DNA of 64,000 nucleotides from Pseudodesulfovibrio sp. (GTDB taxonomy: Bacteria; Desulfobacterota; Desulfovibrionia; Desulfovibrionales; Desulfovibrionaceae), in NCBI GenBank assembly GCA_016744135.1, contig JADGEX010000001.1, positions 1,809,029 through 1,873,028 on the forward strand, read 5' to 3'. The stretch's first letter is position 1, and the number at the start of each line of letters is the position of its first letter. A program made the translations under genes and the position numbers. Of the stretch, positions 8,054 through 15,775 are shown one piece after another. The notes under the pieces were generated by a model that was not told the DNA's origin, did not search any database, and saw nothing but the letters and a program-made list of their open reading frames with translations.

Positions 8054-8096
8054 GGGAAAATGGTCATCTTTCAATGACCATTTTCCCTCTTTTTTT
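8054..8096 (+). terminator. Intrinsic terminator of hflKC
   Basis: A perfect 14-pair stem, GGGAAAATGGTCAT against ATGACCATTTTCCC, with a six-base loop is followed by CTCTTTTTTT. Confidence 0.93.
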
Positions 8097-8309
8097 GCCC
8101 AAAAACAGGACAACACGGGACTTGACAAAACCGGGACTTTCTCCCAATGTCTGCACGTATTTTTTGCACAAAACAGCTAACATGCTGATTTAAATAAAAG
8201 ATATTTCCAAATGTCACCAGTGAAGAAAATAGCACATTCTATTTCGTTGCGTATTGCAAACTAAACTGGTAGAAAAAACATCACTTAAACGTCACGAGAA
8301 GGAGCCTTT

Positions 8310-9032
8310 ATGCCGAAGAAGAAAAGGAGATGCGATGAGGCGCAGCTCAAATGGTTTGAAGAAGCGCTTGAAAGGATAAAAAAAGCCACTGGAGCTCGCA
8401 CACAGGTGCAGCTGGCAGAAGTGCTTGACGTTCGTCAATCCAGCATCTCTGATGCCAAGCGCCGGTGTTCCATTCCGGCCGACTGGTTCCTCAAACTCTA
8501 CCGCAGCCATGGGCTTGACCCGGACTGGTTGTCCGAAGGAGTAGAGCCTGTCTACATCAATGCAGACAAGGCCAAGGTCCCAGCTGACACCCTGCTTCGC
8601 GAAGCTCCAACGCCATATGGTCGCATGAACTCCAGAGGCCGCGTGGTTCCAGTATCCACCATGGCCGGCGCAGACAAAGAAGCCCCCGAGTGGGAACCCA
8701 AGTCCATCGAAGAATTATCCGTACCTGAATCTTACTGTCGCCCCAAACTTCTGGTGGTCAAGGTAGACTCAGCCAGCATGGAACCGGTTATTGCGCGCGG
8801 CGGTTTCGTCGGCATTGACCGTGATCAGAAAGAACATCCTGACGGCGACCTGTGCGCGGTCTACTTCCCTCATCAGGGGTTGACTATCCGCCGCGTCTTC
8901 CATCAGGGAGATTCCTTCCTGCTCAAAGCAGACAATGAAAAATATTCCGATCTGACCATTCCGGCTTCCGAAATGAATGATCGTACTGTGGGCCGCGTCA
9001 TCTGGGTCCTTCAGAATCTCGCTCCCATGTAA
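8310..9032 (+). CDS. CI-type repressor with S24 (LexA-like) C-terminal domain
   Basis: This 240-residue regulator has an N-terminal phage CI-repressor type helix-turn-helix (residues 28-75, TQVQLAEVLDVRQSSISDAK) and a C-terminal S24 domain (about 110-240). The catalytic Ser156 is present (DSASMEPV), but the Lys that normally activates it is Arg (R194 in LTIRRVF, where LexA has VKRL). Self-cleavage may therefore be impaired, so the domain may serve mainly for dimerisation. The start has GGAG seven bases upstream. No prophage genes surround it, which suggests a domesticated regulator. Its 210-base upstream region contains TTGCACAAAA near 8175, a half-site like the palindromes near 12501 and 21214. 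The DNA targets are unknown. Confidence 0.88.
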   Translation: MPKKKRRCDEAQLKWFEEALERIKKATGARTQVQLAEVLDVRQSSISDAKRRCSIPADWFLKLYRSHGLDPDWLSEGVEPVYINADKAKVPADTLLREAPTPYGRMNSRGRVVPVSTMAGADKEAPEWEPKSIEELSVPESYCRPKLLVVKVDSASMEPVIARGGFVGIDRDQKEHPDGDLCAVYFPHQGLTIRRVFHQGDSFLLKADNEKYSDLTIPASEMNDRTVGRVIWVLQNLAPM

Positions 9033-9052
9033 GCGACGAGAGAATGCACTTC

Positions 9053-9090
9053 AAAGCCGGCCAGGTTCTCCTGGTCGGCTTTTTTTATTT
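9053..9090 (+). terminator. Intrinsic terminator of the S24 regulator gene
   Basis: Stem AAAGCCGGCCAGG against CCTGGTCGGCTTT with one mismatch and loop TTCT, followed by a T-tract. Confidence 0.9.
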
Positions 9091-9139
9091 TCGTAAAATA
9101 ATCATGGCTCCACAAATCCGTCCATGTATACTGTAAGGT

Positions 9140-10447
9140 ATGCAAAGGAATCTCGACAAATCACCTCCCCATTTGGACACTCCTAAAGTTCTGCTGGTGG
9201 AAGACAGTAAATTCTTCGCTTCTATTGTGAGCAGAAGAATTGAAAAAGAGCTAGGCTTTCAGGTGGACTGGATGGAAACCTATGCCAAGGCCGCTGCCGC
9301 CATTGATTGTTGCAAGGATTCTTACATTGTAGCGCTTCTCGATCTGCACCTACCAGACGCCCCTAACGGTGAAATTATCCAACACGCCACCAAACGGGGC
9401 ATCCCCGGCATTATCTTCACAGCCGGAATCGACAGTGACTTTCGTTCCAACATGCTCACATGGAGTGTCGTGGACTATATCCTCAAGGATTCCGAATCCT
9501 GCGTGGACAATCTGATCGACGTCATCCGACGTATCCACAAGAACAGCGACATCAAAGTAATGGTCGTGGATGACTCCTTGCCCATGCGCAACGCTATAAT
9601 CCGGTTGCTCGAAACACAACGTTTTCAGGTGGTCGCTGCGGCCAATGGCGTCGAAGCATTGGAAGTTCTGGCCGAAAATCCGGACATAAAACTCATTGTC
9701 ACCGATTACGACATGCCAGAAATGGATGGCTTTGAACTCATCGCCAAAGTGCGAAAAGTTCATTCAAAAAACAATCTGGCCATCATCGGCATGTCCGCCA
9801 GCGGAGACCCGTTGCTCTCAGCAAAGCTTATCAAAAGCGGTGCTAATGACTTTGTTCCCAAGCCTTTTCAAGTGGAAGAATTTCATTGCCGCGTCGGGCA
9901 CTCCATTGAAATGCTTGAAAACATAGCCCTTATCCGGGACCTCTCCTACAAGGATTCGCTTACCCGACTGCACAATCGTCGCTATTTCTTTGAAAATGCG
10001 GATACATTTGTTGAAAGCGCACAAACCCGAGGCCAGACAGTGTCCGTAGCCATGCTCGACATCGACTTCTTCAAAAAAGTCAACGACACATACGGCCATG
10101 ACGGCGGCGATGTGGTACTGCGAAAAATATCGGCATTAATCCGTACAACCTTCTCGGAAGACGCCATTACCTGCCGTTTTGGCGGCGAAGAATTCTGTGT
10201 TCTGCTTGCTCATGAAGCTGGAACGGATGCTCTTGCCCGGTTCGATGAACTCAGACAATCCATTGAGGACACCGTTATTCAAGTTGATACCCAGACCACC
10301 CAGGTCACTATCTCCACCGGTATTTGTTCCGAACCCGATACCGTGGAAGCCATGCTCAAACTCGCGGACAGTCGTCTGTACACAGCCAAGGAAACTGGAC
10401 GCAATCGAGTCGTCGGAAAACCACCGACTTCAAACGTGCGCGATTAA
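9140..10447 (+). CDS. Response regulator with two receivers and a GGDEF domain (PleD-like)
   Basis: This 435-residue protein has REC1 (about 14-130), REC2 (about 143-265) and GGDEF (about 275-425). Both receivers keep the acidic pair, phospho-Asp and Lys (REC1: VEDS, LLDLHLP, LKD; REC2: VDDS, TDYDMP, PKPF). The active-site motif GGEEF lies at 348-352 with FKKVNDTYGHDGGD before it, so it should make cyclic di-GMP from two GTP when phosphorylated. The allosteric RxxD inhibitory site, normally five residues before GGEEF, is absent (FSED there), so product inhibition is unlikely. The ribosome binding site is poor (TAAGG next to the start). No cognate kinase is adjacent. Confidence 0.92.
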   Translation: MQRNLDKSPPHLDTPKVLLVEDSKFFASIVSRRIEKELGFQVDWMETYAKAAAAIDCCKDSYIVALLDLHLPDAPNGEIIQHATKRGIPGIIFTAGIDSDFRSNMLTWSVVDYILKDSESCVDNLIDVIRRIHKNSDIKVMVVDDSLPMRNAIIRLLETQRFQVVAAANGVEALEVLAENPDIKLIVTDYDMPEMDGFELIAKVRKVHSKNNLAIIGMSASGDPLLSAKLIKSGANDFVPKPFQVEEFHCRVGHSIEMLENIALIRDLSYKDSLTRLHNRRYFFENADTFVESAQTRGQTVSVAMLDIDFFKKVNDTYGHDGGDVVLRKISALIRTTFSEDAITCRFGGEEFCVLLAHEAGTDALARFDELRQSIEDTVIQVDTQTTQVTISTGICSEPDTVEAMLKLADSRLYTAKETGRNRVVGKPPTSNVRD

Positions 10448-10505
10448 CAATTCTTTAACAGACATCCACTTGACTCATCGGTTCGGCGATCATACTGTCC
10501 AGACC

Positions 10506-11399
10506 ATGAGTTATACCAAAAAGAAAACCACCACGAATAAGGCCGCTCCCATATCCGCCCCTGTCATTCAGGCCATGAAGGGAGACAGCAAAATATGCTG
10601 TATGACCGCTTACGACTATTCGTCCGGCATAATTGCGGACGCCGCTGGCATGGACCTCGTGCTCGTCGGTGACTCTTTGGCCATGGTCGTCCTCGGACAT
10701 GAAGACACTCTGTCGGTAACCGTGGATGAAATGATCCATCATATCCGGGCCACCAGCCGTGGCGTAAAGCACGCTCTGGTTGTTGGAGACATGCCGTTCA
10801 TGTCTTACTGCACCGTGGAACGCGCCCTTGAAACCGGCGGACGATTCATTGGTGAAGGACATGCCAAGGCCGTAAAGCTGGAAGGTGGAGCAAGCGTGTG
10901 CCCACAGATCAAGGCACTGACTGAGGCTGGCATTCCGGTTATGGCCCACGTGGGACTGACCCCGCAACACGTTGCCAAATTCGGTGGATTCAAAGCACAA
11001 GGCAAATCAGCAGAGGCCACCAAAACACTCATCGAAGATGCTCAAGCAGTGGAAGCGGCCGGAGCCTTCTGTGTGGTGTTGGAAGCCATCCCCGTAGAAG
11101 CCGCGGAACTCATCACTGCAGCCGTTGACATCCCGACCATCGGTATCGGCGCAGGCAACGTCACTGACGGCCAGATTTTGGTATATCATGACACCCTCGG
11201 CCTCTTTGATCGCTTCACTCCCAAATTCGTACGCCGTTTCGCAGAACTGGGCGAAGAATCTCGCACTGCCCTTGCACGTTACTGCGATGATGTCCGCCGA
11301 GGCACTTTCCCCGGTGACAAGAACACATTCTACATGCCTGAAGACCAACTGTCTCAGGTTCGCAAAATCAAGATCAAAAGCAAGCACAAGAAGAAATAA
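10506..11399 (+). CDS. panB: 3-methyl-2-oxobutanoate hydroxymethyltransferase (ketopantoate hydroxymethyltransferase)
   Basis: PanB transfers a hydroxymethyl group from 5,10-methylenetetrahydrofolate to 2-oxoisovalerate to make ketopantoate, the first step towards pantothenate and CoA. The 297-residue sequence has the hallmarks MTAYDYSSG, LVGDSLAMVVLGH (metal-binding Asp), GDMPFMSY, AVKLEGG, HVGLTPQ and TIGIGAG. An open frame extends to about 10179 without a start that fits; ATG 10506 begins the family-typical region and is chosen. A Lys-rich tail (KIKIKSKHKKK) is unusual. The stop directly abuts the start of the next gene, so they are coupled translationally. Confidence 0.96.
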   Translation: MSYTKKKTTTNKAAPISAPVIQAMKGDSKICCMTAYDYSSGIIADAAGMDLVLVGDSLAMVVLGHEDTLSVTVDEMIHHIRATSRGVKHALVVGDMPFMSYCTVERALETGGRFIGEGHAKAVKLEGGASVCPQIKALTEAGIPVMAHVGLTPQHVAKFGGFKAQGKSAEATKTLIEDAQAVEAAGAFCVVLEAIPVEAAELITAAVDIPTIGIGAGNVTDGQILVYHDTLGLFDRFTPKFVRRFAELGEESRTALARYCDDVRRGTFPGDKNTFYMPEDQLSQVRKIKIKSKHKKK

Positions 11400-12371
11400 A
11401 TGGAATTCGATCTCTCTTGGCCCGTTCTCTGGAACGGGCTTTTCTGGCCGCTCATCCGACTGACCTTCTTCATCTCTGTAGGGTTACTCGTGGGCAATCT
11501 CATTGAGTCCCTCCAATGGACAAGATATGCAGCCAAACTCGCGGATCCACTCGCTCGACGGGCAAGACTGGGAGACATCTCCGCAGCCAGTTTTACCATG
11601 GCCTTTTTCTCCGGCATCACAGCCAACACCATGCTTTCAGAAGCCCACGAGAAAGGTGAAATATCTGATCGAGAACTCATTCTATCCAACCTTTTTAACT
11701 CGTTGCCTACCTACTTTTTGCACCTTCCAACCATCTTTTTTATTGCCGCCCCGTTTATTGGCTCAGCTGCCGCTGTATATGTAGGATTAACTGCGTTTGC
11801 AGCCATTATTCGCACCATGGCAATCGTCTTTTCCGGCAAATTTCTGCTCCCCCCCATTAAAGAAGGGTGCTTGCCATGCAGGCTGGATGAAATGGAAAAG
11901 AAAAGGGATACAAAATCCGCTCTGCAAAAGACCTGGGCAAGATTCAAAAAAAGACTACCTAAAGTCCTATACCTAACCTGCCCCATTTATACGTTATTTT
12001 TTGTCTTCAAACAAATCGGCATGTTCGCATGGCTTCAGGGCTTCATGTCGGGAAGCGCCTCATTCTTCACATTCCTACCGCCAGAAGCCCTCGGCATAGT
12101 GGTCTTTCACATGGCCGCCGAATTCACCGCCGGACTGGCTGCGGCCGGTGCCATGATCTCTGATACCAGTCTGACGCAGACACAAGTCATACTCGCCCTC
12201 ATGCTTGGCAACGTGCTTTCATCGCCCATGAGAGCCTTCCGCCACCAATTCCCATACTATGCGGGCATCTTCAGACCACGCATGGCATTCAAGCTCATCC
12301 TCTACAATCAGGTGACCCGAGGCCTAACCATCGCCCTCGTCGGCACGGCTTACGCCCTGTTGATGACGTAG
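11400..12371 (+). CDS. Gate-domain (nucleoside recognition) inner-membrane protein
   Basis: This 323-residue polytopic protein has about eight hydrophobic segments. It belongs to the Gate (nucleoside recognition) superfamily seen in nucleoside permeases and the spore proteins SpmA/SpmB; SFTMAFFSGITANTMLSEA and LSNLFNSLPTYFLHLP match the conserved half-helix region. A paired CxxC (GCLPCRLDEME) sits in the central cytoplasmic loop. The substrate is unknown. It starts on the base after the panB stop, so it is translationally coupled, but a role in pantothenate supply is only a guess. A terminator follows at 12396. Confidence 0.85.
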   Translation: MEFDLSWPVLWNGLFWPLIRLTFFISVGLLVGNLIESLQWTRYAAKLADPLARRARLGDISAASFTMAFFSGITANTMLSEAHEKGEISDRELILSNLFNSLPTYFLHLPTIFFIAAPFIGSAAAVYVGLTAFAAIIRTMAIVFSGKFLLPPIKEGCLPCRLDEMEKKRDTKSALQKTWARFKKRLPKVLYLTCPIYTLFFVFKQIGMFAWLQGFMSGSASFFTFLPPEALGIVVFHMAAEFTAGLAAAGAMISDTSLTQTQVILALMLGNVLSSPMRAFRHQFPYYAGIFRPRMAFKLILYNQVTRGLTIALVGTAYALLMT

Positions 12372-12395
12372 AAATCTTTTCCCCTTACACTCTTC

Positions 12396-12433
12396 ACGGC
12401 CCGACAGCATGACGCTGCCGGGCCGTTTCTTTC
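12396..12433 (+). terminator. Intrinsic terminator of panB operon
   Basis: Stem ACGGCCCGACAGC against GCTGCCGGGCCGT with one mismatch, followed by TTTCTTTC. It is of the same ACGGCCCG family as the terminator at 1043. Confidence 0.85.
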
Positions 12434-12464
12434 ACCTTACGCTCACAAGCGCGGAAAGACCAAA

Positions 12465-12531
12465 TGCACTGTGTGCACAATGTGCAAATATGTACACTCG
12501 ACTTGTGCAATTCGCATCACTTTGCACAAGT
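12465..12531 (+). promoter_or_regulatory. Candidate enhancer (UAS) with TTGCACA/TGTGCAA palindromes
   Basis: TGCACTGTGTGCA (12465-12477), a following TGTGCAAA, and a perfect ten-base inverted repeat ACTTGTGCAA (12501-12510) / TTGCACAAGT (12522-12531) crowd this stretch. Its centre lies about 80-140 bases before the predicted sigma-54 start at 12609, the normal place for an enhancer-binding protein. A closely related element precedes the DUF2318 operon at 21201-21238. Confidence 0.6.
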
Positions 12532-12581
12532 GTTGAGCATGCAACTTTTTCCAACATACTGATTTTACAGGTATTCTAAGT

Positions 12582-12598
12582 TTGGCACGGCACATGCT
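12582..12598 (+). promoter_or_regulatory. Sigma-54 (-24/-12) promoter
   Basis: TTGGCACGGCACATGCT matches the consensus TGGCACG-N4-TTGCW almost fully. GG (12584-12585) and GC (12596-12597) are separated by exactly ten bases. The predicted start is at about 12609. Confidence 0.75.
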
Positions 12599-12817
12599 TT
12601 AAGAAATTCCATGATTGATGCAATCACTGTCACTCTCATCATCCTGACTGTCGCGTTGTTGCGGCGGTCCCTCCTCACCGACCCGGACGCCGACGAAGGC
12701 GTCTGGGAAGAGGAAGGAGACAAATACGGCATAAAGGCTCTTGTCCCGGTTCCCGTCAAAGCGAATAGCCCCCATCTCGCCAAACGGATACGGACCAGAT
12801 AACAGGCCATTAAGCAT
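12599..12817 (-). CDS. Candidate small protein antisense to the sigma-54 transcript
   Basis: This is a 72-residue reading frame starting at ATG 12817 with a good AAGGAGGT ribosome binding site nine bases upstream. The N-terminal half is hydrophobic and aromatic (LYAVFVSFLFPDAFVG) and the tail is acidic and hydrophilic (QQRDSQDDESDSD). It overlaps the plus-strand frame at 12611-12802 for almost its entire length, so at most one is likely to be a true gene. No family is recognised. The ribosome binding site favours this frame, while the promoter on the other strand favours the plus transcript. Confidence 0.3.
   Translation of the reverse strand: MLNGLLSGPYPFGEMGAIRFDGNRDKSLYAVFVSFLFPDAFVGVRVGEEGPPQQRDSQDDESDSDCINHGIS
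12611..12802 (+). CDS. Candidate leaderless small membrane protein
   Basis: This is a 63-residue frame with an N-terminal hydrophobic helix (residues 4-17, AITVTLIILTVALL), a basic stop (RR), an acidic middle (TDPDADEGVWEEEGD) and a basic end (KRIRTR). ATG 12611 is only two bases after the predicted sigma-54 start, and there is no ribosome binding site, so it would be a leaderless message. Codon choice (GTC, CTC, GAC, GCC) fits the host. No family is recognised, and the overlapping antisense frame is a competing reading. Confidence 0.35.
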   Translation: MIDAITVTLIILTVALLRRSLLTDPDADEGVWEEEGDKYGIKALVPVPVKANSPHLAKRIRTR

Positions 12818-12888
12818 ATACCATACCTCCTTGAAACTTTGTTTCAAACCTCAGACCCCTCCTCAAAAAAAGACCTCTAACCCCCCGG

Positions 12889-12914
12889 AAAGGGCCGCGA
12901 AAGCGGCCCTTTCT
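12889..12914 (+). terminator. GC-rich hairpin, weak terminator
   Basis: A perfect ten-pair stem AAAGGGCCGC/GCGGCCCTTT has a GAAA loop and is followed by CTCGTT. The T-tract is poor, so termination may be partial. It closes the short transcription unit starting at 12609. Confidence 0.6.
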
Positions 12915-13014
12915 CGTTACGCAATATCGTGTTTTTGACTCCACCTTGTCATGAAGGCATCAGGTAGGTATGGTGAAACCAGTATTCACTTTCCTCTCGC
13001 TGTAAGGAGTGAGC

Positions 13015-14415
13015 ATGACCGATCCTGACTGGACACAGCCAGACATGGAGCCCAACTTCCGCGATCAGGACGATACTGAACGCATCGAATATATGGTGAA
13101 ACGTATTGAAGCAAAACTTCGTGATTACGAGGTCTACGATTTTCCCATGCACCAGGTACGCGCCCTGAACATCTTTTTCGACCTCTCGCAAGAGGTTCGA
13201 CGGAGAGAGATGTTCTACGCGATCTGTATGGCCCTCCCCCGCATTCTGCTCGGGTTGGAATCAAACATATATATCCTTGAAGACGAAGACACCTTTGTTT
13301 TGGCGGGGTGTTCCACTGGACGCTGTGGCCGAACCACCACCAGAACGTGGGATCACGAATTTTCTCATAGCTCAGTACTTTCAGGCGAGCACTTATTTAT
13401 CCCTATCCAGAGCAACCCCGAATACAATGACATGCTCCCCTTTATACCGCCGCACAACATCCTTGGAGTATTCGAAATACACCCTTGTGGTTCACTCCCG
13501 AAGCACAAGCGTCTTTTTCTGGAAAAATTTATCAACAGAATCGGATTCCAACTTCACCACCGGATCATTCGCGCGCGAAACCGTGAGCATATCAGCTTCA
13601 TTAAATCACTTGTTCAGGACATCGGACACAATGTCATCGTGCCCAACATGTACTTCAAGCTCTATTTCAACAGGCTTAAACGCCAGATTGAACAGCTCCA
13701 TCTCACGACATCTGACATACTCACCCTCATGGCAGAATGTGGCACGCAGGAATGCGCGGCAGACGGCAATCGACTCGCCCGGATCACCGCGGGTATTGAA
13801 GCTCAATATCAGGAAATTTACAGCCACTACGAAACAACATCAATGTTCCTTGAAACGCTGCTTCGACGTCGGCATTTTGAAGAAGGTCGTTATGTGTTGG
13901 ACAAACGGGAAGTAAACCTCTCCCAAACCGTCATGACTCCGCTGATTGAACGATTCCGGCAACGATTCGAAGAACGTGGCATTGAAATCAACTATTCCCT
14001 CGGAGGAGCACCCGATCAGGTCATCAGATTGATCATGGACCGGGGACTTATCTCACAGGTCTTTGACAACCTCTTTTCCAATGCGCTTAAATACACTGAA
14101 AATGCTACGCTCCCGGATGGACGAAGAGGCAAATTCATTTCCTACGGATGGCAGATTCTCAAGGATTACTTTGCACCGGATATGCCCGGAATTCGTATGT
14201 GGGTGTCTTCTACCGGCAATCCATTGGAACTCAAAAATTCCATGGAAGTGTTCAAACCCGGGTTCCGTGCCGACAACGTGGCTCACAAAAGCGGCACTGG
14301 TCGAGGGCTGTACTTCGTGCGTCAGGTTGTGGAGCTTCACGGTGGTCAAGTCGGCTACTCACATACCGACAGCAGTAACGAATTCTATTTCATCCTGCCT
14401 TTTGAGCAGGCATAG
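13015..14415 (+). CDS. Sensor histidine kinase, cytoplasmic, GAF-like input
   Basis: This 466-residue protein has no membrane segments. The N-terminal ~200 residues look like a GAF-type sensory fold (ALPRILLGLESNIYILEDEDT), followed by a dimerisation helix with a plausible phospho-acceptor (QDIGHNVIVPN, around residue 205), a long helical region, then an HATPase domain: N-box DNLFSNALKYTEN, and GTGRGLYFVRQVVELHGG as G2 box. The first Gly-box (D-x-G-x-G) is weak (WVSSTGN), which is unusual and may reduce activity. ATG 13015 with AAGGAG upstream is preferred over GTG 13009. No response regulator gene is adjacent, so the partner is unknown. Confidence 0.82.
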   Translation: MTDPDWTQPDMEPNFRDQDDTERIEYMVKRIEAKLRDYEVYDFPMHQVRALNIFFDLSQEVRRREMFYAICMALPRILLGLESNIYILEDEDTFVLAGCSTGRCGRTTTRTWDHEFSHSSVLSGEHLFIPIQSNPEYNDMLPFIPPHNILGVFEIHPCGSLPKHKRLFLEKFINRIGFQLHHRIIRARNREHISFIKSLVQDIGHNVIVPNMYFKLYFNRLKRQIEQLHLTTSDILTLMAECGTQECAADGNRLARITAGIEAQYQEIYSHYETTSMFLETLLRRRHFEEGRYVLDKREVNLSQTVMTPLIERFRQRFEERGIEINYSLGGAPDQVIRLIMDRGLISQVFDNLFSNALKYTENATLPDGRRGKFISYGWQILKDYFAPDMPGIRMWVSSTGNPLELKNSMEVFKPGFRADNVAHKSGTGRGLYFVRQVVELHGGQVGYSHTDSSNEFYFILPFEQA

Positions 14416-14416
14416 G

Positions 14417-14587
14417 GAGCCCCCAGCCCCCCATCCTATCTTTTCCCTAAACTTTTTGGCGCCGCTTCGCGGAAATGATAAACGAAAACAAGTCCCTGAT
14501 ATATAAGTTAAACATATCAAGAGCGTGATTTAAGACCCCTAAAAAATTTGGGAGAGTCCAGGACAACATCCTGGTCCCGCTGAAAGT
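14417..14587. repeat. Dispersed repeat R2, copy B
   Basis: It contains the same ordered modules as copy A at 3436-3650: CCCCCAGCCCCCCATCC, CTTTTTGGCGCCGCTTCGCG, then TTTGGGAGAGTCC with a hairpin and GGTCCCGCTGAAAG. The hairpin stem here is CCAGGA/TCCTGG (14558-14574), whereas copy A has a longer stem of different sequence at the same place. It lies between convergent genes and lacks the 29-bp hairpin of copy A. Confidence 0.75.
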
Positions 14588-14590
14588 ATC

Positions 14591-15688
14591 TTACTCTCGT
14601 TGAGCGAGCATTCGACGATAATAGGACAGACACAGGCAGGTCATGGGGAGAGCGATAAGCAGACCGAGGAACCCGAGGAGCTTGCCCCAAATGGAAAGAG
14701 ACAACAGGATAAGCCAAGGAGACAGACCGAGGCTCTCGCCCTGAATCTTCGGAACAAGAAAGCCGTCCTGAATAACCTGAACAACCGCCATGACAAGTAC
14801 AACAAGACCTATACCCATCCAAACAGACTCTCCGGCTTCAAGGGAATTGAGAGCCGCCAGAAGGATCGCAGGGACCGCACCGGCGGCACCTAAATATGGG
14901 GCAATATTCAGCAGACCGATGAGCATGCCAAGCACGAGACCAAGAGGCAGACCGATAAGCGTAAAACCGATTGACATGAGAACGCCCACGATAAGACAAA
15001 CCGTAATCTGACCACGAAAATACAATCCCATAGTCTTTTCAAATTCACCAAGAAAACCGGTGATTCCCTCGCGATATTTTTTTGGCAAATAATTCTGCCA
15101 AGATTCCTTGATCTTGCCGAAATCCGCTAAAAGAAAAATCAAATAAAGCAGGATCACAAACAGCCCGATGAGTCCGGCCACGGCATTAAGTGCTCCCACG
15201 GCCACACCTTTTATACCGGGAACCACGGTCTGTAGCGCACCCTTGGCAACCTTTGAGGCCCCTGCTGACGAAAACAGATCTTTTACTTCGGGCGACTGAA
15301 CGGTATCACGCACCCAGTTCCAGATGTCCGGCGGCAAATAGCTCGCCACCTTGTCTGAAAACTCGGCATCAGAGACCAATTGCGACAGCACAGTCCCCAT
15401 GTGTGAAAATTCATCAACCATCATGGGGACAACCAACACAAAAATCCCCACGGTTACGCCGATCAGAGTAAGCATGGTCAACAGAACGGCAACACCGCGA
15501 TTCTTTACGTATTTTTCAAAAAAACAGGCAAGGGGATTTAACAGATAGGCCATGAGGAGGGCAGCCACGAATGGCACGAGAGCACTGGAAAGAAACCCGA
15601 GCAACCAGATAAGGCCGATAAAAAAACCGACGCCGAGAACCATGCGGACAACACTGTCCAAAGTATAGGGCTTATCCGAATCGAACAT
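14591..15688 (-). CDS. AI-2E family (PerM/YdiK-type) transporter
   Basis: This 365-residue inner-membrane protein has about eight TM helices in the AI-2E exporter arrangement: an N-terminal pair (FFIGLIWLLGFLSSALVPFV), a large loop at about 100-190 predicted outside the hydrophobic core, then the C-terminal block (VLGMLIGLLNIAPYLGAAGA) with the family-typical IAPYxG motif. Members export AI-2, act as Na+/H+ antiporters or have no known substrate, so the cargo is open. The start has a clean AGGAGG eight bases before ATG 15688. Confidence 0.9.
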   Translation of the reverse strand: MFDSDKPYTLDSVVRMVLGVGFFIGLIWLLGFLSSALVPFVAALLMAYLLNPLACFFEKYVKNRGVAVLLTMLTLIGVTVGIFVLVVPMMVDEFSHMGTVLSQLVSDAEFSDKVASYLPPDIWNWVRDTVQSPEVKDLFSSAGASKVAKGALQTVVPGIKGVAVGALNAVAGLIGLFVILLYLIFLLADFGKIKESWQNYLPKKYREGITGFLGEFEKTMGLYFRGQITVCLIVGVLMSIGFTLIGLPLGLVLGMLIGLLNIAPYLGAAGAVPAILLAALNSLEAGESVWMGIGLVVLVMAVVQVIQDGFLVPKIQGESLGLSPWLILLSLSIWGKLLGFLGLLIALPMTCLCLSYYRRMLAQRE

Positions 15689-15775
15689 GCGGGTGCCTCC
15701 TGAAAACGTTGGAAGAATTACCGTTCATTACCAGTCACACACGCTTTATTCAACGCCCACGGCGCAAAAAAGAAG

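Larger units (their letters stand above)
12609..12914 (+). ncRNA. Candidate sigma-54-dependent short transcript (sRNA or small mRNA)
   Basis: The span runs from the predicted sigma-54 start to a GC-rich hairpin (12889-12912). The 3' part carries a TTGAAAC/GTTTCAA hairpin (12831-12847) and an unpaired C/U-rich stretch (12848-12886) with CCCCTCCTC and ACCTCTAACCCCCC, which could pair with GGAGG ribosome binding sites. Sigma-54 control of trans-acting sRNAs is known for Qrr RNAs of Vibrio; the comparison is only by analogy. It also contains the small frame at 12611. Confidence 0.4.

Noticed and set aside
8310-9032. Prophage remnant suggested by the CI-like regulator
   Set aside because: No integrase, attachment site or phage structural gene within the window; hflKC and panB flank it.
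10179-10505. Long 5' extension of the panB frame
   Set aside because: It overlaps the GGDEF gene; panB similarity begins after 10506.
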